The notes under the pieces were generated by a model. The model was not told where the DNA came from. It worked only from the letters and a program-made list of their open reading frames with translations, and made no database searches. A program made the position numbers and the translations under genes. Of a stretch of DNA of 64,000 bases, positions 46,062 through 54,680 are shown piece by piece. The DNA lies in NCBI RefSeq assembly GCF_035497915.1, contig NZ_DATJCS010000030.1:1-64000 (forward strand), in the 5' to 3' direction. How positions within the stretch are numbered: the first letter of the stretch is position 1; every line of letters begins with the position of its first letter. This DNA comes from Serpens sp035497915. GTDB lineage: Bacteria; Pseudomonadota; Gammaproteobacteria; Pseudomonadales; Pseudomonadaceae.

Positions 46062-47179
46062 TGGCCCGCCCCCGGCAAGGGCTCGCCGCTCACGGCTTCG
46101 CCGCTGCGCCGCTGCTTGCGCCACTCCCAGACGCGATGCGCCAGGCCCATGAGAATTCCGGACGGCCGCCAGGAGTAGAAGCTCCAGCGCAGGTGTTCGA
46201 CCTGGCCGTTCATGCGTTCGTGCAACTGATGCGTCGAGCCGCTGCGGCTGATCCGCGAGGCGTCGATCCAGCGCCAGCCCTCCTCGAAGCCCCACTGGAT
46301 CCATTCGTCCAGCAGCAGGCGGCCGCCGCTGAGGTCGGCATATTCCGGCAGGAAAGCCAGGTTGTAGTCGTACAGCCGCCCGTGGTGCAGCAGGCCGAGG
46401 CGATAGCTGATGCAGCGCCCCTCGTGTTCGAGCATGACCACGCGCACCAGGCCGCTCGCGGCCAGCGCGGTGAAGGCCTCACGCATCCAGCGTCCGCGGG
46501 GCTCGCAGAAAATGCCCACCTCCTCCTGGCCCTTCCAGCTGCGTTCCTCGACGGCGGCGAGGCTTTCCAGCAGCCCGCCGATGGATGCGGCATCCGGGGT
46601 GACGCGGCGGATCACCGCGCCGATTTCCTCGCTGCGCTTGCGCGCCTTGCGCAGCTTGTAGCGCACGTTGCGGTGGGGTTCCTGGTTCTGCGCGGAAATG
46701 AAATGGTACGGAGCGCGGCAGCTCAGGTGGCAATGATGACTGGAGCTCATGTGGGCCCAGTGCCGCATGCAGCGCTGGGTATTGGTGTCGTTAGTGAATT
46801 CGGCGAGCTGCAGCACGGTATGCGGCAGCCGCTCACGGATCGCCTCCAGCGCCTGGCTCAGGCCCGGTTCATCGAGCAGGCAGAGCAGGGCCAGCCGGTC
46901 GGTCATCGGGTAGCCCAGATGCCGCAGGGTGGTCCAGCTCAGCCCGAAGCGCGATTCGCGGAAGGTGACCAGCGGCAGGCACAGGTGCAACTGATCGCCG
47001 TTCCAGGCCAGCAGGACGTGCAGGCGCTGCTCCGGCAGCAGGCTGTGCTCGGCGGCGAGCAGCCAGGCCAGGTGGTTGAACGGCGTGTGATGGGGCAGGC
47101 GCTCGCACAGTTGTGCATAAGCCTGGGCGGGAAACTCGGGTGCGGACAACGAGGCACACCATTGGAAGCGGTAATCCAT
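46058..47179 (-). CDS. FemAB/CelD-like GNAT protein 1
   Basis: 373 residues. Double-GNAT (Acetyltransf_6, BcsL/CelD) pattern: a basic linker NVRYKLRKARKRSEE, then VEERSWKGQEEVGIF, GLVRVVMLEHEGRCISYRLG, YDYNLAFLPEYADLSGGRLL and WRWIDASR. Such proteins occur in polysaccharide loci and probably add acyl or aminoacyl groups. MDYRFQWCAS at 47179 is the chosen start; the frame is open far upstream but runs antisense to the next FemAB-like gene. Coupled to the ChbG-like gene by a 4-base overlap. Confidence 0.82.
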   Translation of the reverse strand: MDYRFQWCASLSAPEFPAQAYAQLCERLPHHTPFNHLAWLLAAEHSLLPEQRLHVLLAWNGDQLHLCLPLVTFRESRFGLSWTTLRHLGYPMTDRLALLCLLDEPGLSQALEAIRERLPHTVLQLAEFTNDTNTQRCMRHWAHMSSSHHCHLSCRAPYHFISAQNQEPHRNVRYKLRKARKRSEEIGAVIRRVTPDAASIGGLLESLAAVEERSWKGQEEVGIFCEPRGRWMREAFTALAASGLVRVVMLEHEGRCISYRLGLLHHGRLYDYNLAFLPEYADLSGGRLLLDEWIQWGFEEGWRWIDASRISRSGSTHQLHERMNGQVEHLRWSFYSWRPSGILMGLAHRVWEWRKQRRSGEAVSGEPLPGAGQ

Positions 47180-47257
47180 GACCGATCGCTCTGGCTGTGT
47201 GAAAAGTGAGCTGTGGTAACCAGCCGGCGCGACTTCCCTGCTGCACGGGCAGCACCT

Positions 47258-47263
47258 TTTATA
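47258..47263 (-). promoter_or_regulatory. Extended -10 element upstream of FemAB-like gene 1
   Basis: Minus strand reads TGC-TATAAA, an extended -10, with no good -35. A transcript would start near 47250, leaving about 70 bases of leader with a CTGC...GCAG hairpin. The 261-base divergent region otherwise shows only a TTGACT on the plus strand (47364-47369) without a convincing -10. Confidence 0.35.
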
Positions 47264-47440
47264 GCAGGCTTTTTCCGTCACGGCGGGGCCAGGGACGGCC
47301 GGAACAGTGACCGCCTGACGAAAAACCGACACTGGTCGGCATCCCCTCCCGGGCCGCCACGGCTTGACTAGAGTTCGCCCGAGCCCCGGCGTGGCCTGGC
47401 TTTCGGGGCGATGCCACCTATTTCTGCAAGGACGCAAGAA

Positions 47441-48616
47441 ATGACCGACCTCTCCGCAACCGCCGATCTCCCGACGTCGACACACCGCGCACACCGGATT
47501 GTCGAGGTCGCCGACCCCGCCGAGCTGGCCCGCCATGTGCCGGCCTGGGAGCGGCTGGTCGAGCACGCCGCCGACCCCAACGTGTTCTACGCGCCCTGGG
47601 CGCTGCTTCCGGCGGTACGTCATTTGCGCGGGGGGCAGGCGCTGCGGGTGCTGCTGTTCCTGCGCAACGGCGAGGGAGAGGTGCTCGACGGCGTGCTGCC
47701 GCTGTTCGAAAGAACCTGCGGCGGCCTGGTGACTTCCCTGCACAGCTACCAGCACCGCTACTGCTTTTCCGCCGAGCCGTTGCTGTGTCGCGGCCGGGAA
47801 GGCGAGGTGGCTCGGAGTTTCGCGGCCTGGCTGCAGCAGCGGCGGTTCCGCCATCCGCTGCTGAGTCTGCGCGGCCTGGACAGCGAGGGCGTGTGGCTGC
47901 GCGAGCTCGGCCCCGCCCTGCGCGGGCGCGGACTGCGTTACCAGCAGAGCGCGCCGGTGCAGCGTGCCTTGCTGCGTCTGAACGTGGGGCTGGAGGCGTT
48001 CCTGCAACGCACGCCGGCCAAGAAGCACCGTGAATACCGGCGCCTGCAGGAGCGCCTGGCCGAGCTGGGCGAACTGAGGGTGCAGGTATTGGGGCCCGAC
48101 GCCGAGGACCTGCAGACCTGGCTGGACGCGTTCATCGCCCTGGAACTCAAGGGCTGGAAAGGCCGGGAGGGCACCGCGCTGGGCAGCCGGGCCGAATGTC
48201 GGCGCTTCTTCGAGGAAACCGCGCGCAGCGCCCATGCGCGCGGATTGCTGGTGATGATGCGCATGAGCCTGGATGGGCGCCCCGTGGCCATGCTCTGCGA
48301 TTTTCTCGCGCCGCCGGGACGCTATGCCTTCAAGACCGCCTATGACGAGGACTATGCGCGCTACGCGCCGGGGGTATTGCTGGAGCTCGAAAATGCCCGG
48401 CAGACCTTTGCCGACCCGCGCGGGGTGGAATGGCTGGATTCCTGTGCGGCGCCCGACAATGCGCTGCTGAACCGCCTCTATCCGGACCGGCGCACCCTCA
48501 GCGATCTGACGGCCTGCACACAGGGCCTGGCCTGGGTGGGGCTGTGGATGTCCGCCAGGCTCAAGCGCCTGCGTCAGCGACGCAAGCGCCTGGCCCAGGC
48601 GCAGTCGAGCGACTGA
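47441..48616 (+). CDS. FemAB/CelD-like GNAT protein 2
   Basis: 391 residues, same family as the divergent neighbour but clearly diverged. Blocks: WERLVEHAADPNVFYAPWALL, a basic KKHREYRRLQERL linker, ALELKGWKGREGTALGS, VMMRMSLDGRPVAML, YAFKTAYDEDYARYAPGVLL and VEWLDSCAAPDNALLNRL. AAGGA is 8 bases before ATG 47441. It is the only plus-strand gene inside the exopolysaccharide region and splits the minus-strand run in two. Acyl transfer in polysaccharide modification is inferred. Confidence 0.82.
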   Translation: MTDLSATADLPTSTHRAHRIVEVADPAELARHVPAWERLVEHAADPNVFYAPWALLPAVRHLRGGQALRVLLFLRNGEGEVLDGVLPLFERTCGGLVTSLHSYQHRYCFSAEPLLCRGREGEVARSFAAWLQQRRFRHPLLSLRGLDSEGVWLRELGPALRGRGLRYQQSAPVQRALLRLNVGLEAFLQRTPAKKHREYRRLQERLAELGELRVQVLGPDAEDLQTWLDAFIALELKGWKGREGTALGSRAECRRFFEETARSAHARGLLVMMRMSLDGRPVAMLCDFLAPPGRYAFKTAYDEDYARYAPGVLLELENARQTFADPRGVEWLDSCAAPDNALLNRLYPDRRTLSDLTACTQGLAWVGLWMSARLKRLRQRRKRLAQAQSSD

Positions 48617-48629
48617 GCGACCGCGCGCC

Positions 48630-49316
48630 CTACCAGCCGCCCCCGGGCTTGCCGCCGGGCAGCAGGCGCGGTCGCTCGACCGGGATGGCCGGCTGGGGCC
48701 GGGCGGGTTGCACGGTGAAGCGCATGCCACCGAACAGGGTATGCGCATGCACCTTGCGCCCGTCCTCGTGGAAGCCCAGGCGCTCCATCAGCCGCAGCAT
48801 GATGCGGTTGCGGCAGTCCACCACCGCCACCGCGCGCTTGTAGCCACGACTGCCCAGTAGTTGCCAGAGATAATCCTGGCCGCCCAGGAACAGCGCGCTG
48901 CCCCGGTGAGTGGGGGCGATCTCCAGGGCGAACAGGTAGGCATCGCCGGGCGCCACCGGAAACCAGCTGCGAAAATAGTGACCATCGTAGTAGTCGCGCG
49001 GGCTGATCCACATGAAGGCACAGACGTCGCCGAACGAATCCAGGGCGGCGTAGCCGTGCAGGTCGGGTTGGGCCAGCAGATCGGCCATCACCCCGACCTG
49101 GTTGGGAAAGTGGCGCCGGAAGGCGGGCAGCATGCGCGGGCTGATGTCCAGAAAGCGCCACGCATGGCGCCGCGGCAGCTGCAGCGGCGCCTGGTTTAGC
49201 TCGCGGGCGAACCAGTGCAGTTCGTTGTGGGCATAGATGAAGCGTTCGCGAAACAGGCGCAACGCGCCTCGCCATCCCTTGCGCCGCAGCTTGTGGTTGA
49301 GTTCGTGAATCTTCAT
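48630..49316 (-). CDS. GNAT family N-acetyltransferase
   Basis: 228 residues. Starts MKIHELNHKLRRKGWRGALR. Acetyl-CoA-binding region is recognisable in LFALEIAPTHRGSALFLGGQ, followed by AVAVVDCRNRIMLRLMERLGF. The C-terminus is Pro-rich (ARPQPAIPVERPRLLPGGKP). Coupled to the glycosidase-like gene by ATGA overlap. Convergent with FemAB-like gene 2, 13 bases between stops. The substrate is unknown; a polysaccharide residue is likely from context. Confidence 0.72.
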   Translation of the reverse strand: MKIHELNHKLRRKGWRGALRLFRERFIYAHNELHWFARELNQAPLQLPRRHAWRFLDISPRMLPAFRRHFPNQVGVMADLLAQPDLHGYAALDSFGDVCAFMWISPRDYYDGHYFRSWFPVAPGDAYLFALEIAPTHRGSALFLGGQDYLWQLLGSRGYKRAVAVVDCRNRIMLRLMERLGFHEDGRKVHAHTLFGGMRFTVQPARPQPAIPVERPRLLPGGKPGGGW

Positions 49317-51232
49317 GGCTGCTCCCAGGTCAGTGCGAACAGGGTTTCGCCCGGGATTTCGAAACGCCATGCGGCGTCCTCACAGCGGGGCGACGGAATT
49401 CGGGACTCGTCGCCGAACAGCGTGAGGCGCGGCGGATCGTGTCCCGAGCAGGGAATGCCGGCGAACTCGAGGCGTACCTGCTGGATGCGCGCGACCTTGT
49501 TCACGCCCAGCAGGTTCATGCTTGACCCGCTGCGCGTGGCCAGCGCGTCGAGCTCGAAGGCATCGTTGTCGAGCGCGAGCACCTGTTCACCCCAGTGCCC
49601 GAGCATGAAGACCATGGCCTGGCCAACCGGCCGCAGGCTGTAGCGATCGCCGTCCTCCAGACGCAGCAGCCCCTTGAAGTGCTGCTCGTCGTCGGCCAGC
49701 AGGAACCAGTTGAGCATGTCCAGCAGGCCGTCCTGCGAGGCCTGGATGGCCACCGAAGCCCACCAGAGCGCGGCGAACCGGGTGTCCTGCTCGTAGGGGC
49801 TGACGGTGTTGCCGCTGGACAGGTTGGTCTGGTCGATCAGCAGCGCCTTGCGGGGCCTGCCGTCCGGGGCGTAGCCGACCAGATCGGCGGCCTGGCGCAC
49901 GCTGTGGCGGTACCACTCGGTGGCGCGCAGGTCGCGCACCATCCATTCGTGCCAGGCCAGGGCGTCGATCAGCGGTTCGTGCTCCTCCAGCAACTTCCTG
50001 GCCCAGTCGATGCCGCGCCGCTCGCTGGCGTTGTCCATGGTCGGACCATTGACCAGCCGTGAGGAGGCCGGGATGGCGATGCGGATGCCGGCGTCGTGGG
50101 CGCGGGGGTGGGCGCGCACCTGTCTGGCCATTTCCCGGAAATAGGTCGAGAAGCGCGCATAACTGGAATAGTTGAGATTGGGCTCGTCCGCCATGGACAG
50201 GTAATGGCGGCCGCCGCTACCCAGGCTCGCGGTGCTGTCCAGCCAGGCCTGCAGGCCTGCGCGACTCGTCGCGTCGAGGTCCAGATCGGCTACCCGCCCG
50301 GTTTTTGCCAGCAAGGTTATGTCATGGGCGATGCCGTACCGGTGCCGGAAGAGCGGGCGAAAGCGCTGCTCATGGCGCGGGTTGCGGGCCATGACATTGA
50401 CGAAGCTGTAATGGCCGCCGGCTTGCGGGCGCAGGGTGCCCAGCAGGGTGGCATCCTCGGGCAGGCTGTACGGCAATGCCACGCCGAGTTTCGGCGTAGG
50501 GCCGAGCACCCGGTCGTGCAGCGCCAGGCGCACCCGGCCGGCTGTCCGGCCGGGCTGGTACAGGTGCTCGGGGCGCTGGGCGAACAGGTTGTCGGTGCCG
50601 TCCAGCCAGAACGCCGCCTTGCCCTTGCCATGCAGGCGCAGGCGCCAGACCTGGTCCTGGGCCGAGACCGGCAGGCTGACCAGATCGCTGCGCGGATACA
50701 GCGCATGGCGTTGCAACTTCAGGTGCACCTGGACGCCGTCGCTCAGCCGTTCGGCGCTCAGGGCGTGGACACCGCCGTGATACTTGCCGCCCAGTTGAGC
50801 GGCAACGCCGGCCGGAATGCGAAAGAACAGCGTCTGGTCGCGGCCGGCCTCAATGCTGAAGTGCAGCTTCACCGGCTCGAACAGCGAGGCGGTCTGCTCA
50901 CCATGCCTGACCTGGTAACGCCGGAAGCTGTAGCCGGGGATTTCCAGACGGTAGCCGCTGCCCGCGGCGCGCAACGGCCATTCACGCGTTCCGCGTTGCT
51001 CGCCGGCGGCAATCTCGAAGCGCTGCAGCAGCCGGCCATCGCCGTCCTGCAGGTACAGGCGCTCCTGGTTGGCATCGGCCTGCCAGGCCGGCTCCCAGCC
51101 GATCCGCAACGGCTCGTCGACGGCGGGTTGCAGGTACAGCGCGCCGTCACGAATGCCCGACCACTCCAGGCCATGGGCAACTGGCTGCAGGCTGGCGAGC
51201 AGTATTCCGATCAGAGTCCATCGGCTTCGCAT
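49313..51232 (-). CDS. Secreted glycoside hydrolase-like protein of the exopolysaccharide locus
   Basis: 639 residues. Signal peptide MRSRWTLIGILLASLQPVA; an N-terminal beta-rich region (about 25-290) and a TIM-barrel-like part with candidate acid residues in LSMADEPNLNYSS and ALAWHEWMVRDLR, and LLIDQTNLSSGN, reminiscent of clan GH-A. A C-terminal beta-sandwich-like tail follows. I cannot place it in a defined GH family. A role in trimming the polymer in the periplasm is inferred. The start overlaps the flippase gene by 22 bases; the longer open frame upstream lies within that gene. Confidence 0.6.
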   Translation of the reverse strand: MRSRWTLIGILLASLQPVAHGLEWSGIRDGALYLQPAVDEPLRIGWEPAWQADANQERLYLQDGDGRLLQRFEIAAGEQRGTREWPLRAAGSGYRLEIPGYSFRRYQVRHGEQTASLFEPVKLHFSIEAGRDQTLFFRIPAGVAAQLGGKYHGGVHALSAERLSDGVQVHLKLQRHALYPRSDLVSLPVSAQDQVWRLRLHGKGKAAFWLDGTDNLFAQRPEHLYQPGRTAGRVRLALHDRVLGPTPKLGVALPYSLPEDATLLGTLRPQAGGHYSFVNVMARNPRHEQRFRPLFRHRYGIAHDITLLAKTGRVADLDLDATSRAGLQAWLDSTASLGSGGRHYLSMADEPNLNYSSYARFSTYFREMARQVRAHPRAHDAGIRIAIPASSRLVNGPTMDNASERRGIDWARKLLEEHEPLIDALAWHEWMVRDLRATEWYRHSVRQAADLVGYAPDGRPRKALLIDQTNLSSGNTVSPYEQDTRFAALWWASVAIQASQDGLLDMLNWFLLADDEQHFKGLLRLEDGDRYSLRPVGQAMVFMLGHWGEQVLALDNDAFELDALATRSGSSMNLLGVNKVARIQQVRLEFAGIPCSGHDPPRLTLFGDESRIPSPRCEDAAWRFEIPGETLFALTWEQP

Positions 51233-52533
51233 ACCGGTCTCCGTCGCAGGTGGTTGAACAGGAAGCGCAAGTCGCTGGGCAGGATCAGCAGGGTGTTGGC
51301 CAGCGCCACGCCGCTGAGTCGGCAGTACAGCCACAACATGCCCAGGGTCAGCAGGCTGTAGGCCAGCGAGGAGGCATAGGCCGCGCCGACGATGCCCCAG
51401 TGCGGAATCAGCAGGTAGGTCAGCAGCAGGTTGAGCGCGGCGGCGATGCCCGCCATCAGCGACAGGGTGCCGGGCTTCTGCTTGCCGAGCAGGTCGAGGT
51501 GCAGAATGCTCGCGTAACACAGGCTGAAGATGCCGGGCAGCAGGGCCAGCAGTGCCGGATAGGCCGGCTGATAGGCGCTGCCGAACAACAGCACGATCAG
51601 CCATTCGCCGATCAGCGCCATGCCCAGACAGGCGGCGAGCATGGCCGTGCCGGTCAGGCGCAGGGCCAGCGGCGTCAGCTCATCGATGCCCTCGCCCTGT
51701 TGCAGCAGGCGCTTCATCAGCGGTGTGGTCACCGCCTCCGGGACGATGATCAGCAGCTCGGCGGCGGCGCTGGCCATGGCGTAGTAGCCCAGCGCTTCAC
51801 TGTCGAGCAGCAGGCCGATCAGCAGGTAATCCGAGCGCATGAGAATCTGCTGGAAAAGAATGTCCGGGTGGCTTTTGCTGCCGAACTGCCACATCTCACT
51901 GCGGGTGTCGTGGCTCCAGCGCAGCCGGATGCGGTGATAACGGCCCAGCAGGCACAGGCCGACGATCGCCACCAGCGCCAGGCCGCCGATCCAGCTGATG
52001 ACCGCCGCTTCCAGGGCGAAGCGTTGCCACATCAGGAACAGACCCAGGAACAGCACCAGGGGAACCAGCGACTCGATCAGGCGCAGGCTGTTGAAGGCCC
52101 CGACCTTGCCGTCGGCGTTGTGCAGGTTGAGCAGGGCGCTTTTCATCACGAACAGCGGGACCACCAGCAGCAACAGCCAGGCGAGCGCGCCGAGTTCCCG
52201 GGTGATTTCCAGATCCTGGCCGAACTGCTGCAACAGCACGACGCCAAGCCCGGTGGCCAGCGCCGAGAAGAGGCAGCCGTAGACCAGTACCTGGGCAAGC
52301 AGCGCGCCCATGGGGCGTTGCCGGGCCGCCTGGTAACTCAGTGCGGTATTCAGGCCGCCGCTGGTGGCGGCGCTGATCATCTCCGGCATGGCGCTGAGCA
52401 GCGCGAACAGGCCGCGGTCCGCGGGGCCGAGAATGCGCGCCAGCAGAATGTTGCGCAGCAGGCGCAGGACCAGCATGGCCAGGCTGGTGCCCACGCTCTG
52501 CAGCATGTGGCGGATGAAGCGCGAACGACTCAT
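51211..52533 (-). CDS. Wzx-type polysaccharide flippase
   Basis: 440 residues with about 12-14 hydrophobic helices. N-terminus SVGTSLAMLVLRLLRNILLARILGPADRGLFALL is characteristic of the Polysacc_synt/MATE-like exporters that flip undecaprenyl-linked repeat units. ATG overlaps the deacetylase stop (52530-52533). Together with the Wzy-like protein it suggests Wzx/Wzy-dependent assembly. Confidence 0.87.
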   Translation of the reverse strand: MSRSRFIRHMLQSVGTSLAMLVLRLLRNILLARILGPADRGLFALLSAMPEMISAATSGGLNTALSYQAARQRPMGALLAQVLVYGCLFSALATGLGVVLLQQFGQDLEITRELGALAWLLLLVVPLFVMKSALLNLHNADGKVGAFNSLRLIESLVPLVLFLGLFLMWQRFALEAAVISWIGGLALVAIVGLCLLGRYHRIRLRWSHDTRSEMWQFGSKSHPDILFQQILMRSDYLLIGLLLDSEALGYYAMASAAAELLIIVPEAVTTPLMKRLLQQGEGIDELTPLALRLTGTAMLAACLGMALIGEWLIVLLFGSAYQPAYPALLALLPGIFSLCYASILHLDLLGKQKPGTLSLMAGIAAALNLLLTYLLIPHWGIVGAAYASSLAYSLLTLGMLWLYCRLSGVALANTLLILPSDLRFLFNHLRRRPVCEADGL

Positions 52534-53534
52534 GGGCGGCCACTCGACAGCATGCGCCAGGCCAGCAGTTCCGGGCGGCGGGCGGTGTGCTGGCTGACGC
52601 CGATGCGCGGCAGGGCCAGGTTGTCGCCACGGCCGCTGAACAGGCCCGGTCGGGTGCTCAGGGCATGGCGGTAGTCATGGTGACGGACCAGTTGCCGACG
52701 AATCTGTTCGTTGTGATCGCCGTTGGGGTAGCAGTACACCGGTAATGGCCGTCGGCAGCGTTGGCGCAGCAGGCTGCTGCTGTCGTGCAGTTCCCGCTCC
52801 AGCTGGGCAGGATCCAGCCCGGTCAGGATGGCGTGGCTGGCGCCGTGCGGACCGAAGCGAACGAGGCCGGAATCTTCCAGCTGGCGCACCTGTTGCCAGT
52901 CGAGCGCCTGGGGTTCTGGGCTGTCGGGGCACTGATCGGCCAGGGCCTGCAGCAGCCCGGCCGGCAGTTGCTTGAGACGTTGCAGGTAATGCGCCAGCGT
53001 CAGGCTGCGCGGGTAATCGACGCTCCCGTCGCACAGCGCCGCAGGCACCTCGACCCCGGAGTCCCGTAACCGCGCGCACAGCGCATCGCGGGCGGAGGAG
53101 CCGTAGGTGCCCCACAGGGTTTCGCCGATGCTCTCCCACCAGAAGGGTCGCGGACTGCCGATGAAGTCGGTGGACAGGAAGATGCTGGCCGGCATCTGGT
53201 AGCGCTGCAGCAGCGGGAAGGCCTGGGTGGCGTTGTCCCGCCAGCCGTCATCGAAGGTCAGGGCCACGCGCAGGCGATTGGCCGGCGCGGCATGCGGGTC
53301 GAGCAGCTCCATCAGCGGCACGCAGTCGAAATGGCGGCGCAGCCAGCACAACAACCGTTCGAAGGTTGCGCTGCCCAGGCACAGTTCGTTGCGGTGCGGC
53401 AGGGCCGCGGCGCGGTCGTCGGCGATAACCCGGTGCAGCATGAGGATCACCCCCTCGGCCTGCACGCGCTGGGGCACGGGGGTATGCAGATAAAGCCAGC
53501 CGGCACCGGCCTTGAAGGCCTGTCTGAGGTTCAT
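52530..53534 (-). CDS. Polysaccharide deacetylase family protein (CE4)
   Basis: 334 residues. NodB-type motif 1 LTFDDGWRDNA with the Asp pair, and motif 2 FGPHGASHAILTG with the H-x3-H metal ligands; YCYPNGDHN is motif 3. No clear signal peptide, so it may act at the cytoplasmic face on lipid-linked sugars. AAGG 7 bases before the ATG. Located between a GT2 gene and the flippase gene in the exopolysaccharide operon. Confidence 0.87.
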   Translation of the reverse strand: MNLRQAFKAGAGWLYLHTPVPQRVQAEGVILMLHRVIADDRAAALPHRNELCLGSATFERLLCWLRRHFDCVPLMELLDPHAAPANRLRVALTFDDGWRDNATQAFPLLQRYQMPASIFLSTDFIGSPRPFWWESIGETLWGTYGSSARDALCARLRDSGVEVPAALCDGSVDYPRSLTLAHYLQRLKQLPAGLLQALADQCPDSPEPQALDWQQVRQLEDSGLVRFGPHGASHAILTGLDPAQLERELHDSSSLLRQRCRRPLPVYCYPNGDHNEQIRRQLVRHHDYRHALSTRPGLFSGRGDNLALPRIGVSQHTARRPELLAWRMLSSGRP

Positions 53535-53543
53535 TTCAAGCCC

Positions 53544-54680
53544 TTAGCGATTCTGTTGGGGATTCCACAGGCTGTAGCGTTGCCCGCGCAAAAATTGCCA
53601 GAGCCCGAGGCTCATGCCGGCCAGCGTCACCAGCAGGAAGGCGGCGAGGCGGAACGGCTTGGGCAGGCGGCGCTGGCGGTCGAACAGACCCGCCAGGGCC
53701 AGCAGGTAGGCGCCGAGCTGGGCGACCAGGGTGGCCTGGAAGAAGGTGCCTTGCGGCCACAGCCAGACGTTGCTGAGCAGCAGCGGAATCAGCAGCAGCG
53801 GGGCCAGACGGCGGATCAGCTTGTGACTGATCAGGGCCAGTGCGTAGCTGCCGTAGCGCAAGGGATTGAGCAGCTCGCGCCGCTGGGCCAGGCTCTGCAG
53901 GCCGCCCACCGTGACGCGCAGCCGGCGGCGGAACTGCTTGTCGGCATCATCCACCCCCTGGTCGAGCACCTGGGCGGACTCCACGAAGACGATGCGCTGG
54001 CCGGCCACGGCGGCACTGGTGCTGATGTAGAAGTCATCGGTGACGTCCGCCGGAATCGTCTGAAACAGCTCGCGGCGCAGCGCCAGCAGGGCGCCATCCA
54101 CCGACACCAGGCAGCCGGCACGGCTTTCTGCACGGCGCAGCCAGGATTCGTAACGACGGTACAGCTGATCGCCGAGCCCGAGGTGGGCGCCGCTGTGTGG
54201 AATCTCGATGTGCCCGCCGGCCGCGCCAACCCGAGGATCGCTGAAGGCGCGCATCAGTTCGCTCAGGCAATCCCTGGCCCAGCGGTTGTCGGCGTCGGTG
54301 AACACCAGGATGTCGCCACGGGCCGCCGCCACGCCGGCGTTCAGGGCGTGGGCCTTGCCCTGGCGGGGCAGGTCGAGAACCTCGATGCGCGGGTCGGCGA
54401 TGGCGTGTGCCTCGGCAACCGTGGCGTCTGAGGAGCCGTCACTGGCGACGATGATCCGCAGTTGCTCGGGCGGGTAATCCTGCTGCAGCAGCGTCTGAAG
54501 CTTTGCGCCGATGTGCTCGGCCTCGTTATGGGCGGCGATGATGATGCTGACGCTCGGTGAGCATTCAGCCGGGCGCACCGGCGCCGGCCTGAAGCGGGCG
54601 ATCAGGCCGATCAGCAGCGGATAGCCCAGGTAGGCATAGACGGGCAGCAACAGGCACAGCCAGAAAACGAATTCAGCCAC
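53544..54680 (-). CDS. Family 2 glycosyltransferase with C-terminal membrane helices
   Basis: 378 residues. N-terminal membrane helix (about 3-25), GT2 domain with SIIIAAHNEAEHI, IVASDGSSDATV, the DxD-type FTDADNRWA and acceptor/base region VTDDFYIS, then RRRLRVTVGGL (a QxxRW-like position) and four C-terminal helices. This is a processive-type GT2 layout. GTG at 54680 is preceded by GGAGG at 7 bases; upstream codons in frame lack an RBS. Eight-base overlap with the next upstream GT2 gene. Confidence 0.86.
   Translation of the reverse strand: MAEFVFWLCLLLPVYAYLGYPLLIGLIARFRPAPVRPAECSPSVSIIIAAHNEAEHIGAKLQTLLQQDYPPEQLRIIVASDGSSDATVAEAHAIADPRIEVLDLPRQGKAHALNAGVAAARGDILVFTDADNRWARDCLSELMRAFSDPRVGAAGGHIEIPHSGAHLGLGDQLYRRYESWLRRAESRAGCLVSVDGALLALRRELFQTIPADVTDDFYISTSAAVAGQRIVFVESAQVLDQGVDDADKQFRRRLRVTVGGLQSLAQRRELLNPLRYGSYALALISHKLIRRLAPLLLIPLLLSNVWLWPQGTFFQATLVAQLGAYLLALAGLFDRQRRLPKPFRLAAFLLVTLAGMSLGLWQFLRGQRYSLWNPQQNR

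Noticed and set aside
46058..48748. Reading FemAB-like protein 1 as an 896-residue protein
   Set aside because: The first 520 codons run antisense to the second FemAB-like gene; family length and the start MDYRFQ fit 373 residues.
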